A stretch of DNA of 64,000 bases from Edaphobacter modestus (GTDB lineage: Bacteria; Acidobacteriota; Terriglobia; Terriglobales; Acidobacteriaceae): positions 4,278,001-4,342,000 of the forward strand of contig NZ_SHKW01000001.1 in NCBI RefSeq assembly GCF_004217555.1, given 5' to 3'. A model generated the notes under the pieces. The model saw only the letters and a list, made by a program, of their open reading frames with translations. It ran no database searches and was not told where the DNA came from. Position numbers and translations under genes: made by a program. Positions within the stretch are counted from its first letter, which is position 1, and each line of letters starts with the position of its first letter. Shown in pieces: positions 1 through 9,033 of the stretch.

Positions 1-2
1 CA

Positions 3-518
3 TTGAGACTGGCGGTCAACGTAAATCCCGACAAGCAAGAGGCAAACCTTCTTACGCTTCGCACAAGAGATATTTCACCCGAAGTTTTGGCTGCTATCAG
101 GGAATTGCGGGGCTTGCTGCACGTGAACCCCGAAGCCACCGAACTCAGACTGGTTTCGGCCCCGTTTGCCTCAAGCGACACTGAGGTTGCCGTGCAGACC
201 CGCTCTATCGTCGAACTGCTGCAGAATGCGGCAGCGCAGGTTGAGGTGCCTTCAGAGGACATTGCCCGGCACCGGGCGGTCCCCGGCTTCGAGACAGGAC
301 ATGATTTTCCGGGCGTGGTTCCAATGATCCGCGTCCACAGTGCAAAGACGAAACCAGGCGATGCCTTTGTCGCCGTCAATTACCGCCACACCTGGTTCTT
401 CATTAACGATGACGACTTTTTTTCCAAGCGGGCGTTTGCGCAACTGATGGAGCTGTTCACGATGGCAGAGTCGGGTCCTAAAGCGAATCAACCTGTGGTG
501 ACCATCCCTGCCCGGTAG
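3..518 (+). CDS. Hypothetical protein, possibly 5'-truncated by window edge
   Basis: The reading frame is open from the first bases of the window and ends with TAG at 516-518. The first codon that could serve as a start is TTG at position 3, with no room to see a ribosome binding site, so the protein may continue upstream. The 171 visible residues are soluble, without signal peptide or membrane segment. The C-terminal half has an acidic-aromatic stretch (HTWFFINDDDFFSKRAF) followed by a predicted helix and a Pro/Lys-rich tail. I do not recognise the family. Amino acid composition is ordinary and coding-like, which supports a real gene. Confidence 0.55.
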   Translation: MRLAVNVNPDKQEANLLTLRTRDISPEVLAAIRELRGLLHVNPEATELRLVSAPFASSDTEVAVQTRSIVELLQNAAAQVEVPSEDIARHRAVPGFETGHDFPGVVPMIRVHSAKTKPGDAFVAVNYRHTWFFINDDDFFSKRAFAQLMELFTMAESGPKANQPVVTIPAR

Positions 519-1130
519 CGTTTCCCACAGAATTCTGTCAAGCCCTAAATCGACTAAATCATTCAAAAAACCTGATCCGAGTGACAGGGCTCCTTAGTTC
601 TACTGTGTCGGGCCAAGGTTACTTAGATTGTCATTGGAAACAGCTCCTGTGGCGTTTGCGCACTGGCGCAGGAAGCTGTAGTCAGAAGCAGCAACAGAAC
701 ATGACGCATTCAATGCTCCCGTACTTCATTTTGGACCGGCGGTTCTTTCTAACAGAAGCCATTGCCTGCTGTCACTATGTGGGAGCCAATGAGCTTTACT
801 GCGGATGCAACAGCAGCGGGGCCGTAGTGAATCTCCTGAAGCGCCCGTGAAGTCGAGTTTCCGGCAAGTTCGATTTGAAGTTTCCGAAAACCCCGTTTTC
901 GAGGAACGGAAATCGGACGTTTAGTTAGGCTCAGTAGAGCACTATTTACTATTGCAACGTCTCGGGGACATTCAGTAGTAAGACCATTCGTGGCGATACA
1001 AGGAGGACTGTTCTTGTTGAAAAACGGAATCGATGGGACCAATGCCCAAGCGCAACAATATGGATGTCAGACAGCGCAGGGACTACCTGTCATGATGACG
1101 AATTAGGCATTTTGCGATGAGGAGACTCCG
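519..1130. other. Intergenic stretch without a supported gene
   Basis: No frame here combines a start, a ribosome binding site and a protein-like composition. Near its left edge (534-570) lies a short AT-rich motif beginning TCTGTCAAGCCCTAAAT, which resembles a motif at about 36903-36930 beginning TCCTGTCAAGCCTAAAAT. The rest is unremarkable. Confidence 0.4.
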
Positions 1131-1346
1131 GTGAAGAATTCAATCTTGAAAACGGCTGTATTGGTTATACCTGGGACATTTGTGCCTGCCATCGTAAACA
1201 CTCATAAAATGGAAGCCTGGTTTGGAAGTGTGGCTGTTGGTTTGATCGTGTTTGCCATCATTCCACCGCGCCTGAGTGCGTTGCGGTGCGGCGTCATTCT
1301 TACGATTATGGCCGCCAGCTACTTTGCGGTGAAAGTGTTGTCTTGA
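1131..1346 (+). CDS. Small two-helix membrane protein
   Basis: A GTG start at 1131 is preceded by an AGGAGAC-type ribosome binding site at about 1119-1125. The 71-residue product has two hydrophobic helices, one at about residues 8-20 with the following stretch 28-44 and one at about 50-70. It could sit in the inner membrane with a short charged loop (NTHKMEAWF) between the hydrophobic parts. No family is recognised. It stands alone between two gene-poor stretches in the accessory region left of the IS110 element. The good ribosome binding site is the main support; a chance frame is not excluded. Confidence 0.45.
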   Translation: MKNSILKTAVLVIPGTFVPAIVNTHKMEAWFGSVAVGLIVFAIIPPRLSALRCGVILTIMAASYFAVKVLS

Positions 1347-1815
1347 GGTAGAAAGACGTCATCAGGGGGCCACTATCGCCCCAAATAAACCTGGCCAGCC
1401 GGAAACAGAAGGGCTTGCTTCCAATGAAGGCGAGAAGAAGCAAGATCGCAGCGATCGCGACGGTGATGAACATATTCTAGGAATGTCACTTCTCCCCAAA
1501 AGTCGGGTTTTGAGCAAGTACACCTGGCCAGAAGGTTCGGGCGTCGAAGTTGCTCAAATGTATGGTCCGCCGTCTGAATGCAAGGGAAAAGTTTATGGAT
1601 GAAGGAATGTCTGCGTCAATGTATCCGGCCTTTTGGTGGAGATCAGTCTCCTGGCCATGATGAGATACGCCGCGTACCTGTCCTACAAAACCCCTCGGCT
1701 GTGGAAGAGCCTATTGAGCAATCAGGTTTCAGGTACGCCGTTTGACTGTTCTTTCATCTTTACTTATCCGGTGCAGACCTCGGTGGGAGAACTTGATCTT
1801 GATAGCTACGCTTAG
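1347..1815. other. Intergenic stretch left of the IS110 element
   Basis: No convincing gene. A frame at 1633-1815 (60 residues, GTG start) has a protein-like middle but no ribosome binding site, and its stop is only 3 nt from the transposase stop, so it may be read out of IS or flanking DNA. The left end of the IS110 element must lie somewhere in this stretch, but no terminal repeat is visible. Confidence 0.35.
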
Positions 1816-2848
1816 CTAGGCCGCGACTGGCTCTTGAACTGCCCGATAGTCCTGGCCGCTTGACAGCACGGCCCAAGCGATCCTTGCCAGTTTGTTTGCC
1901 GTGGCGACGATGAGCACGTTGCGTGGCGCTCTGGCTTCAAGAGCGGTCATCCACGCGCCCATGGCGACGCGGTCTCGCTTCGATCGCAATACGACTGCGC
2001 GGGCTCCATGGATGAAGATCTTGCGCAGGTAGTTGTTACCGCGCTTGCTGATACCGAAGAGGCGGGCCTTACCACCGGTCGAGTGCTGTCGTGGCACAAG
2101 CCCAAGCCAGGAAGAAAACTCACGCCCCTTATGGAAGGCTGCGCCGTTACCGATCGCGGCTACGATCGCGGTTGCGACCAGCGGGCCAACGCCGGGGATC
2201 TGCCTGAGCCGCGTGCATGCCGCATCACTTGAGGCAATCAGCTCCACTTCCTGGTTCAGATCGACCACCCGCTGTTCAAGATCCTTCCACTCGTTCCAAA
2301 GTTGAGCCAGCAGGTTCCGCATACGCGGAGTGAGATCTTCCTCGGCGTTCTCGAGGATCTCGGGCATGCGCTCGCGCAGCCTGGCCGGGCTCTTTGCAAA
2401 TACCAGACCCCGCTCCAGCAGGAAGGCCCGCAGCTGGTTGATGACTGAGGTTCTTCGCGCGATCAAACGATCGCGCACACGATGCAATGCCTGCAGATCC
2501 AGCTGGTCGTCCGTCTTGATCGGAACAAATCGCATGTTCTCCCGATCCACAGCCTCAGCAATCGCTTCCGCATCCAGGAAGTCGTTCTTGTTCGACTTCA
2601 CGAATGGCTTCACGAACTGGGCCGGGATCAGCTTCACATCGTGGCCTTGTTCCCGTAAAAGTACGGCCCAGGAAGTGCGCCCCGGAACAGGCCTCCATCC
2701 CAATCAAAGAGGTCTGCAGGTTCGCGGTGAAGGCAATCAACTGCTTCTGGGTAAACTTCTTCTTCAGCAGCACCTTGCAGTTATCGCCAAGAGCCACCGG
2801 GTGAAAGGTCGTCTTGCCAAGGTCAATGCCTACGGAACGAATCTCCAT
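1816..2848 (-). pseudogene. IS110-family transposase, interrupted by a single-base frameshift
   Basis: Two overlapping minus-strand frames together make one DEDD transposase. The first, starting at 2848 behind an AAGGAGGA ribosome binding site, gives the N-terminal RuvC-like part with SVGIDLGKTTFHP and GMEACSGAHFLGR. The second frame carries the next acidic motif (KSNKNDFLDAEAIAEA), the central helical part and the C-terminal transposase_20 region with RLRQIPGVGPLVATAI and SSWLGLVPRQHSTGGK. The frames join cleanly as HFLGR-T-LREQGHDVK if one A is removed from the four-A run at 2657-2660. The lesion is therefore a one-base insertion, or a sequencing error in a homopolymer. Combined length is about 343 residues, usual for the family. 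Activity is unlikely unless slippage occurs. Confidence 0.9.
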
Positions 2849-2870
2849 GTCGATGATCCTCCTTCAATCT
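1816..2870 (-). mobile_element. IS110-family insertion sequence (limits uncertain)
   Basis: Defined by its transposase only. IS110-type elements usually lack clear terminal inverted repeats and target duplications, and none is visible here, so the outer limits given are those of the gene plus its ribosome binding site. The non-coding end expected upstream of the transposase probably lies within 2870-3030. Confidence 0.6.
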
Positions 2871-3037
2871 GCCTATAAGATCCTCATCGCCAGATTGAGG
2901 TTTAAGCGGCGGACCATCTCAGTAACCCGGGCGGTCTCAACCGGTCGATGCAACACTGGCTTGAAGTTTACTCGCCGGGGTTTCGTGACAGTTCAAAGTT
3001 GAATTTGGCGAAAAGTATCGCGGGAAGGTTCGACCTT

Positions 3038-4093
3038 CTAATCTCCAAGGCGAACCCATAGAGAGCCGGGTGAGCGGAATGCTGATCCCCCCTTCCACGC
3101 AACCGGATCCACTAGTTCAATCGAGGAGAAACGCGTCAGCAATGGCGCAGTAGTTGTAGTGGTAGCCATTCTAATCAAAACAGCACCCACGCAAGAATGT
3201 TCTCCCATACCTAACGCGAAATTTCCTCTTGACTGCCGCTCAACGATAAGCTCGTTCGGATTGGAATAGCGTTCGGGGTCACGATGGGCTGCGATCATCC
3301 GGAGGATGATCTTTTCTCCTCTGCGGATCAGTACATCTCCAATCTGAATATCCGCTGTCGCATAACGACCTAGGGTACGTACCAACCCTGCGTAGCGCAT
3401 GAGTTCTTCGACTCCAGCTTCTAAAAGATCCGGGTGCTGATGGAGGATGCTCCACTGCGATGGAAACTGTGTAAGAGAGAACCAAGCATTGCCAAGCATG
3501 CAAGGAATTGTCTGTGACAAGGCTACAAATGTTGAATCGCGAAGCCCTTCCGGACGAGACTGAAAATGATTCCTTAGTAACTCATCTGCTGGTTTGGCGC
3601 TCTTACTTAGCTCTGAATCATATGGCTCGGCTGCACTCGCGGAGACGATGCGTGCTGATGCGTACAGGAGGAGTGCCTCCTCATGAGAGATCGAGGTCAC
3701 CGTCTCGGCAAGAAACATACAAAGTGGGTCTGCATAGGATGCTAGGAGATCAATTGGCGTGTTGATTGGCAAAGCTTTGACGGCATCCGTTGCTCTCTCA
3801 GCTAGAAGCAACCTCCAACCTCTAAGTCTCTCCGGAGAGAGCGACTGCGTGGTATCGGCACGCATCTTGTGATGACTCGCTTTGTCAATCAGCCTTGGTT
3901 GCTTTCCCTTTTTTACGCTGCTCGGCCAGAGATCGAAACTGCGGAGGGCGGAATGGATATCGGCATGTCTACTGAATATCCAGGCATCGAGATCTTTGTC
4001 AAAATAGGGTGGTTGGGGCTTCGAGGGCGTGCTGAAATCAAGTTCATCATCGGGCCACGCCGGTATTGAAGGGCCTCCATTTAGCTGCGTCAT
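3038..4093 (-). CDS. Cytochrome P450 with a degenerate I-helix
   Basis: A haem-thiolate monooxygenase by its C-terminal landmarks: the K-helix ExxR (E230-R233 in VEELMRY), HRDPERYSNPNE just after it, and the haem loop FALGMGEHSCVG with Cys301 as axial ligand. The N-terminal DAWIFSRHADIHSAL matches the start of bacterial class I P450s. Its 351 residues make it short for the family (about 400). The I-helix region (about 187-205, TFVALSQTIPCMLGNAWFSL) lacks the usual (A/G)Gx(D/E)T oxygen-activation motif. The start has a GAGGAG site 7 nt upstream. It is divergent from the dioxygenase gene across a 435-bp gap. No ferredoxin or reductase gene of classical type is adjacent. Substrate unknown; it may be a non-monooxygenase P450. 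Confidence 0.88.
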   Translation of the reverse strand: MTQLNGGPSIPAWPDDELDFSTPSKPQPPYFDKDLDAWIFSRHADIHSALRSFDLWPSSVKKGKQPRLIDKASHHKMRADTTQSLSPERLRGWRLLLAERATDAVKALPINTPIDLLASYADPLCMFLAETVTSISHEEALLLYASARIVSASAAEPYDSELSKSAKPADELLRNHFQSRPEGLRDSTFVALSQTIPCMLGNAWFSLTQFPSQWSILHQHPDLLEAGVEELMRYAGLVRTLGRYATADIQIGDVLIRRGEKIILRMIAAHRDPERYSNPNELIVERQSRGNFALGMGEHSCVGAVLIRMATTTTTAPLLTRFSSIELVDPVAWKGGSAFRSPGSLWVRLGD

Positions 4094-4528
4094 TCAACAC
4101 TCCTCAACCAGGAAACGTACTATTTCTATCGACACGAGAGAGCTTATCAAAGAATCTTATTTTCGCTACATTCATCCGCCACAAGAGAGTTTTGTATTAA
4201 CTTAGCCGCCAGGAACCATTTTTCAATGGGTGCCAAGCCCCGTTATCAAACAGTTGAGGTGGCCGATTTCAGGATTGTTCGTTATCAGCGGTACATGCTT
4301 GCCTGGGAGGATGCCGCATTTGCGAGGGGCGTTTAGCGAATCTTGAAAACGTTACGTTCATCTCGGATAGCCGCTCGCTTAGTAGCGAGTCTCGAGCAAC
4401 AGTTCGATCGTTTAGGTTTGGGACTGAAAATAGACAAACCGGTGACAAGATTGTGACATCCGCGACGATCGTGACCGATATCTTGCTGATTATCTGTAGG
4501 ATTCAAAGGCAACATCTAGGTTGAATAC
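4094..4528. promoter_or_regulatory. Divergent intergenic region between P450 and dioxygenase genes
   Basis: This 435-bp gap separates two divergently transcribed genes and must hold both promoters. It also contains a 36-codon plus-strand frame at 4226-4336 (starting MGAKPRYQTVEVADFRI) that looks protein-like but has no clear ribosome binding site. It may be the remnant of a gene or chance. No confident promoter boxes were picked. Confidence 0.4.
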
Positions 4529-5482
4529 ATGAAGCGATTTCGAGAGATTGAAGCGAGAGATCTCAAGACCATCAATCTGAGCCGTGAGATGAATGAGTAT
4601 GGATATGTGATGATCCGAGGCTTATTATGCCCGGATCATCTGACTCGTCTTTTCGGCGATATCATCTGTCTTCTCGAAGACATGGGTTGGCTCAATTCTG
4701 AAAGCGACCCTCTCGAAAGGATCGCCAATATTTCCGCCGCGTGTGCGGAGGGCGACGCACTTTACAAAACCGTCTATGACAGCATCTATAATCTTCAATC
4801 ATTCCATTCGTTTCCTCACCATGCGCTCCTGCAAGAAACGATGAAGCTCCTTGTAGGCCCTGAGCTTTTCGTCCACCCGAAAACCACAGCAAGACTTATA
4901 TTTCCGAATTTCGAACACGGAGTGATTCACGCCCATCAAGATCACACGGCGGTTGGCGGAGACGAAGAGAGTTTTACCGCCTGGATACCGCTTCATGATT
5001 GCCCTGTGGAACAAGGTCCTCTTCGGGTCATGGAAGGCTCGCATCGGTTCGGCCTTCAGCCGACCACGGTTGAGACCGGCTATATCGTGCAGGGAATGGA
5101 GCGCGGAAATGAATGGGTTGGGGGCAACATCAATGCTGGTGATGTGCTCTTTTTTCACAGTCTAACTGTTCATGAAGCCATACCGAATCGGTCGAATTGC
5201 CTCAGGATTTCATTGGATTGCAGATTTCAAAACTATCAGCGGCCGGTCGATCCGGCCACCCTTGTCTTCACCGGCAAAAGCAAACGCTCATGGGAAGATG
5301 TTTACATCACTTGGACATCGGATGAGTTGAAGTACTACTGGAAGAAGGTTCCTCTAGCACTCAAACCCTCGAGATGCGAGTTGGCGAAGCTTGCGGAAAC
5401 CGCTGAATCTCCTAGAATGCGTGCTCGTTACGCTCGTATTCTGGAACGGATCGAGGAACAACTGTCCGTCAGAACAACATAG
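4529..5482 (+). CDS. Phytanoyl-CoA dioxygenase (PhyH)-family Fe(II)/2-oxoglutarate oxygenase
   Basis: Expected to hydroxylate or otherwise oxidise a small molecule using Fe(II), O2 and 2-oxoglutarate. The double-stranded beta-helix fold is indicated by the iron triad H136-x-D138 (in HAHQDHTAV) and H215 (in FFHSLTVHEAIPN), with R226 (LRISLDCRF) as 2-oxoglutarate anchor, and by the family signature DCPVEQGPLRVMEGSHR at 157-173. Its 317 residues are typical. The C-terminal 60 residues are a charged helical tail. It is the first gene of a same-strand run with the DUF2306 gene (11-bp gap), methyltransferase and flavin-reductase-like gene. Linked with the divergent P450, it suggests oxidative tailoring of a metabolite. 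Substrate cannot be inferred. Confidence 0.9.
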   Translation: MKRFREIEARDLKTINLSREMNEYGYVMIRGLLCPDHLTRLFGDIICLLEDMGWLNSESDPLERIANISAACAEGDALYKTVYDSIYNLQSFHSFPHHALLQETMKLLVGPELFVHPKTTARLIFPNFEHGVIHAHQDHTAVGGDEESFTAWIPLHDCPVEQGPLRVMEGSHRFGLQPTTVETGYIVQGMERGNEWVGGNINAGDVLFFHSLTVHEAIPNRSNCLRISLDCRFQNYQRPVDPATLVFTGKSKRSWEDVYITWTSDELKYYWKKVPLALKPSRCELAKLAETAESPRMRARYARILERIEEQLSVRTT

Positions 5483-5493
5483 CTCGTTGTGAA

Positions 5494-6231
5494 ATGTCTG
5501 TTGTCATTCATGTATTTCCGAGTATGTCTCCCGTGGAGTCAGCCCCAAATCGACCGCAACCCAACGCTAGCTGGCATTGGCTCAAGTATGCTCTGTGGAG
5601 CGTGATGGGCTTAGCAACAATCTCCGTCACTTTTTACAGTGAGATACCACTTCTCAGTCAAACCCAAGAACGCGCGCAGCTACATGCACTTCGCTGGATA
5701 CTGATACCGCATGCCTTCGCAGGACTCCTTGCATTACTAAGCGGACCATTTCAGTTCTCCAATCGCTTGCGCCGACGACGTCGTGACATTCATCGTCTCC
5801 TCGGGCGTCTATATGTGGGAGCTGTTCTTGTTGCGGCTCCCTTGGCTATCTTGTCTACAGCTTATGGCCGTTACCCGAAATTGACTTATTTCAAGATTGC
5901 GATTGGCATCCAGGGCACGGCATGGATCATCACCACTGTTGTCGCAGTGGTCGCGGCATTCGGCAGACATTTCGCTCTTCATCGCGAGTGGATGATTCGA
6001 TCTTATGCGGTCACTTTTACTTTTATTGCGACCCGTGTTCTGCAACCAATACCGGCGTGGAATCACCTGGGTCGGGCGGGTTTTGCCACAGCGATCGTCT
6101 GTATTACTTTTTTGGCGCTTTTGATTCCGCAGGTCGCCCAATTTCTGCGTCGTTTAGCCTATTGCACGCCTAGCACACACAACCCATCGAGTGCTGAAAT
6201 TGATCCTTCCGAAACCGCGACATACGAATGA
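5494..6231 (+). CDS. DUF2306-type multi-helix membrane protein
   Basis: The 245-residue product has about six hydrophobic segments: roughly 32-48, 70-88, 107-127, 139-159, 171-185 and 196-215. The motif RRDIHRLLGRLYVGAVL (His at about 97) and the later HREWMIRSYAVTFTFIATR match the two conserved His/Arg segments of DUF2306, a family of predicted inner-membrane proteins resembling cytochrome b561-like helix bundles. The function of the family is not established; haem or quinone chemistry is a guess. It lies 11 bp after the dioxygenase stop and probably shares its transcript. A later start at 5524 is possible, since no ribosome binding site clearly decides. Confidence 0.75.
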   Translation: MSVVIHVFPSMSPVESAPNRPQPNASWHWLKYALWSVMGLATISVTFYSEIPLLSQTQERAQLHALRWILIPHAFAGLLALLSGPFQFSNRLRRRRRDIHRLLGRLYVGAVLVAAPLAILSTAYGRYPKLTYFKIAIGIQGTAWIITTVVAVVAAFGRHFALHREWMIRSYAVTFTFIATRVLQPIPAWNHLGRAGFATAIVCITFLALLIPQVAQFLRRLAYCTPSTHNPSSAEIDPSETATYE

Positions 6232-6358
6232 CAGGACGATGACAATTTATTTCATTCCAGCCCGTAAGCTTTATTTGCTTTCTGGACCACTGAATTGAAG
6301 AGCAGAAAAGGTTCCAGAACTTGAGGCTTTGGTTATCCTTTTCGAAAGGCAGGCTAGA

Positions 6359-7162
6359 ATGACCCCAGATTTGGAAGCATTAAAATCTGCAGAGACGTTC
6401 TGGAATGTGGCTGCAGACACCTATGAGCAAAAGTTTTCGGGAACGATTGTTGGGCAAATTAGGCGAAGAGTGACGTGGAGAGAGCTTGAACGTGCCTTTA
6501 AACCCGGCGAGTCTGTCTTAGAGCTGAATTGCGGGACGGGCATTGATGCTGTGTACCTCGGCACAAGAAATATCAGTGTCACCGCTTTTGACCTGTCGCC
6601 GAAAATGATTGCTTTGGCACGCGACCATGCAAAAGCCATAAATCCTATAAGTCATCCTCGTTTTGAGGTGTTAGCAACAGAGAATCTTGACACGCTGGAG
6701 GTAGGTCCGTTCGACGGGGCATTTTCCAATTTCTCTGGCCTGAACTGTGTGGACAACCTTGGGGATGTTTCTCGAGATGTCGCACGGCTCCTTAGACCCC
6801 AAGGCAGATTTCTAATTTGCATGATGGGGAGATTTGTACCAGTGGAAATCATTTGGTTCCTCCTACATGGCAAACCGAGACGCGCCTTCTCGCGAATGCT
6901 GCCTCGACGATTGAGTGGAGATGGCCCTCTTGTTATACAGCGACCTACAGTGCATCATATTGCTCTCCAGATGCGAACACATTTTCGACTGGTTCAGTGG
7001 CGAGGAGCAGGAATCACGGTTCCTCCGTCGTACGCGGAAAAAATGGCTATCCGCATTCCTAGGATAATGGCCATCCTTGCGGTTTTGGATCAACGAGTAG
7101 GCCACCTGCCTCTTATAAGGTCGATGGCTGACTGCGTGATTTTAGAGTTTGAGAAAATTTAG
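6359..7162 (+). CDS. Class I SAM-dependent methyltransferase
   Basis: The AdoMet-binding Rossmann fold is shown by motif I VLELNCGTGID (residues 53-63), the acidic end of strand beta-2 in VTAFDLSPKMIALAR, and a motif II/III-like stretch GPFDGAFSNFSGLNCVDNL. A start at 6359 (ATG, MTPDLE) is chosen over an upstream in-frame codon because the family match begins there (ETFWNVAADTYEQKF). Length 267 residues. The second half (RRAFSRMLPRRLSG onward) is basic and variable, as expected for the acceptor-binding part. Probably cotranscribed with the dioxygenase and the following flavin-reductase-like gene. O-, N- or C-methylation of an unknown small molecule is inferred. Confidence 0.85.
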   Translation: MTPDLEALKSAETFWNVAADTYEQKFSGTIVGQIRRRVTWRELERAFKPGESVLELNCGTGIDAVYLGTRNISVTAFDLSPKMIALARDHAKAINPISHPRFEVLATENLDTLEVGPFDGAFSNFSGLNCVDNLGDVSRDVARLLRPQGRFLICMMGRFVPVEIIWFLLHGKPRRAFSRMLPRRLSGDGPLVIQRPTVHHIALQMRTHFRLVQWRGAGITVPPSYAEKMAIRIPRIMAILAVLDQRVGHLPLIRSMADCVILEFEKI

Positions 7163-7172
7163 GATTGCGAAA

Positions 7173-8189
7173 ATGGATGTCAAACGAGAGATCAGTCGGA
7201 CTCTGCGCAAGCTTATTCTGGGGGGAACCGACCTTCCGCAGGCTTGTGATATCTCGCTAGATCATCCGCAGATCGAAATCAGCGTGCGTCTGCTTGGCAT
7301 GGGATTAACTCGCGATGTAACCAATTCACATTCAGTGGCTTGCGCTGTGCCATTCATGTTTTGCATCGGACTTGAACGTTCCGAAATAAATGAACTGGTT
7401 ACCGGAAGATACTTCACACTCGAGTTTCGCGAAAATCGAGGTCGAGGTAACGTACTTGGCATAATTAAGTTGAAGCTTCAGGCGATCCTGCCGGTCGAAT
7501 GTCATTGGATTGGCTTGTTTAGAGCGGTTAAATGTCAGAACTACTGCATCCCGAAATATCGCCTTCACGCGCACCGGCTTCTTCTCAGATATAACCAGTG
7601 CAAGGGAAGGCGGGCAGGTGAGTTACAAGTATCAACGCTAGACGCTCAATGCAATGCCGTCACATTTATCTGTCCTAGGCCCGTCGTTCTCGTATGTGTC
7701 GTTGATGGGCCTCGCGGCAACGTATTTCCAATGAATCTACTAGGGGATCTCGGAGGCAATTATTTTGCATTTGCGCTCAATAGTGAGAGGCAAGCGGCTT
7801 CCCTAGTTGAGCGCCTCGGACGACTCACCCTCAGCACGGTCCCCCTAAGTAAATCGTTGATTGTTCGAGAGCTCGGTAAGAATCATTACTTGGATTTGAT
7901 TCCTTTGGAGGAGGTACCCTTCGCACTACAACAGTCTGGTGGGTTAGACATACCATTTCCGGAATTTGCGATCCGGATTAGGGAATTGCAAGTCCTTGAG
8001 GTCCTTCCTCTTGGAAGCCACAATTTCTTCTTGGCTAAAACGGTACGAGAAACAATAAATATGTCTGGACAAGAGTTTCACATGATCCACGGCTTCTATG
8101 CAGCTCATCGCAACCTTTCGGGTACGAAGCGTGAACTTATTACCGACGATTCGGGATCTGGAGCAAAGGAGCGCGTCACCGATTCGTAA
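7173..8189 (+). CDS. Flavin-reductase-like (FMN split-barrel) protein with an extra N-terminal domain
   Basis: The C-terminal part, about residues 165-325, has the arrangement of flavin reductase-like split barrels: RPVVLVCVVDGPRGNVFPMN near the FMN site, then FALNSERQAAS, then IRELQVLEVLPLGSHNFF and the C-terminal HMIHGFYAAHR. The first 160 residues are a separate, unrecognised domain. The ATG at 7173 is preferred, 11 bp after the methyltransferase stop. The last 25 or so codons (after AAHR) lie antisense to the decayed integrase and look as though the original stop was lost and the frame runs into foreign DNA. It may supply reduced flavin or bind FMN for the cluster; the P450 next door could use such electrons, but that is conjecture. 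Confidence 0.65.
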   Translation: MDVKREISRTLRKLILGGTDLPQACDISLDHPQIEISVRLLGMGLTRDVTNSHSVACAVPFMFCIGLERSEINELVTGRYFTLEFRENRGRGNVLGIIKLKLQAILPVECHWIGLFRAVKCQNYCIPKYRLHAHRLLLRYNQCKGRRAGELQVSTLDAQCNAVTFICPRPVVLVCVVDGPRGNVFPMNLLGDLGGNYFAFALNSERQAASLVERLGRLTLSTVPLSKSLIVRELGKNHYLDLIPLEEVPFALQQSGGLDIPFPEFAIRIRELQVLEVLPLGSHNFFLAKTVRETINMSGQEFHMIHGFYAAHRNLSGTKRELITDDSGSGAKERVTDS

Positions 8190-8957
8190 ACCTGTCCACC
8201 GCATCAATTCGATGATTGCTCGCAGGTCTTCGCCAAACGTGTCAGACGGACGCCGCGCATTCTCGTCGTAAGCATAGGTGGCGGCGATCACCTCATCGTA
8301 GCGCCCACTCAGTAAGGGAAGAGTGACGCTCTCATCGGGTTTGATCGCTTTGAGATCGAGAGCTGGACTCCTGACGATCCAACCCATCTTCACGCAGTAG
8401 GAAAGGACCCCCTTGACCTTTTCAAGTCGCCTCCCGGCGGTTGTCTTTCCGATACGATCATCGGGGTGCTTCGCTTTTGGCTTCCACTCGCTCTTCCACT
8501 GATCCAATGCATCAGGAGTGATCTGGCTGAGGCGGACGAGTTGGTTCCGGTGAGCCCACGCTCCGATCTGCTTCCCTGCAGTCTGGTATTTGCTGTGGGT
8601 ATGCTCGTTTTCGGAGTCGCTCTCACTCCTGACGGTGGTGAGCCAACGCTCAAGCGCGTAAGTGATGGTGACTTCGCCCAACTCTTGAGCCTGCTGAAGC
8701 TCTTCCAACTCTCTGAGCTTTTGCTTGACCGGGTCCCAACTATCCCTGATTCCCGTGCCTGTTCCTCTGCCTTAGTCCAGGAAAGTGTCTTTGCCGAGAT
8801 CGTCTTGTTCTTCCCGTCCCTTAGTAAGTAGATGTACTTCACGCACTCGCAACGCTTCAGTGAGGGTCATCCTTCTTCGAGCAGTCCGAGGTGTGGCGGT
8901 GTATACCGATACGGTCTGGGTTTTGGCTTGTAGGGAGCGGACATTAAGCGCGGGCAT
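8105..8957 (-). pseudogene. Decayed tyrosine integrase next to tRNA-Phe
   Basis: Three minus-strand frames must be stitched to make one protein. The N-terminal piece (from 8957, MPALNVRSLQAKTQ) passes into the frame with KYIYLLRDGKNKTISAKTL near 8840, then into a third frame near 8710 (MEELQQAQELGEVTITYALE) with the SAM-like core-binding domain and the start of the catalytic domain. The first catalytic Arg is visible in LMRWTGLRIGDAL (codon at 8184-8186), but sequence similarity stops about 25 residues later near 8105. The H-x-x-R and Tyr motifs are missing. So there are at least two frameshifts and a 3' truncation. Its position just beyond the 3' end of the tRNA fits a tRNA-targeting integrative element. 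Dead enzyme. Confidence 0.8.
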
Positions 8958-9033
8958 ATCTGCAGAGTAGCATTGCCCTCTTGCAGATCTATTGCGGTAT
9001 CCAGAAGCCAGCCTTAACTAATTGATTCTAAAG

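Noticed and set aside
1306..1473. Minus-strand 55-codon frame (MFITVAIAAILLLLAFIGSK...)
   Set aside because: It looks like a small membrane protein but overlaps the better-supported plus-strand gene at 1131-1346 and has no ribosome binding site.
1381..1540. Possible left attachment site (TGGCCAGA similar to the tRNA-Phe 3' end)
   Set aside because: Only about 8 bases match, which is expected by chance; a true att repeat should be longer.
4226..4336. Plus-strand 36-codon frame in the P450/dioxygenase gap
   Set aside because: Protein-like but short and without a ribosome binding site; mentioned only in the intergenic entry.
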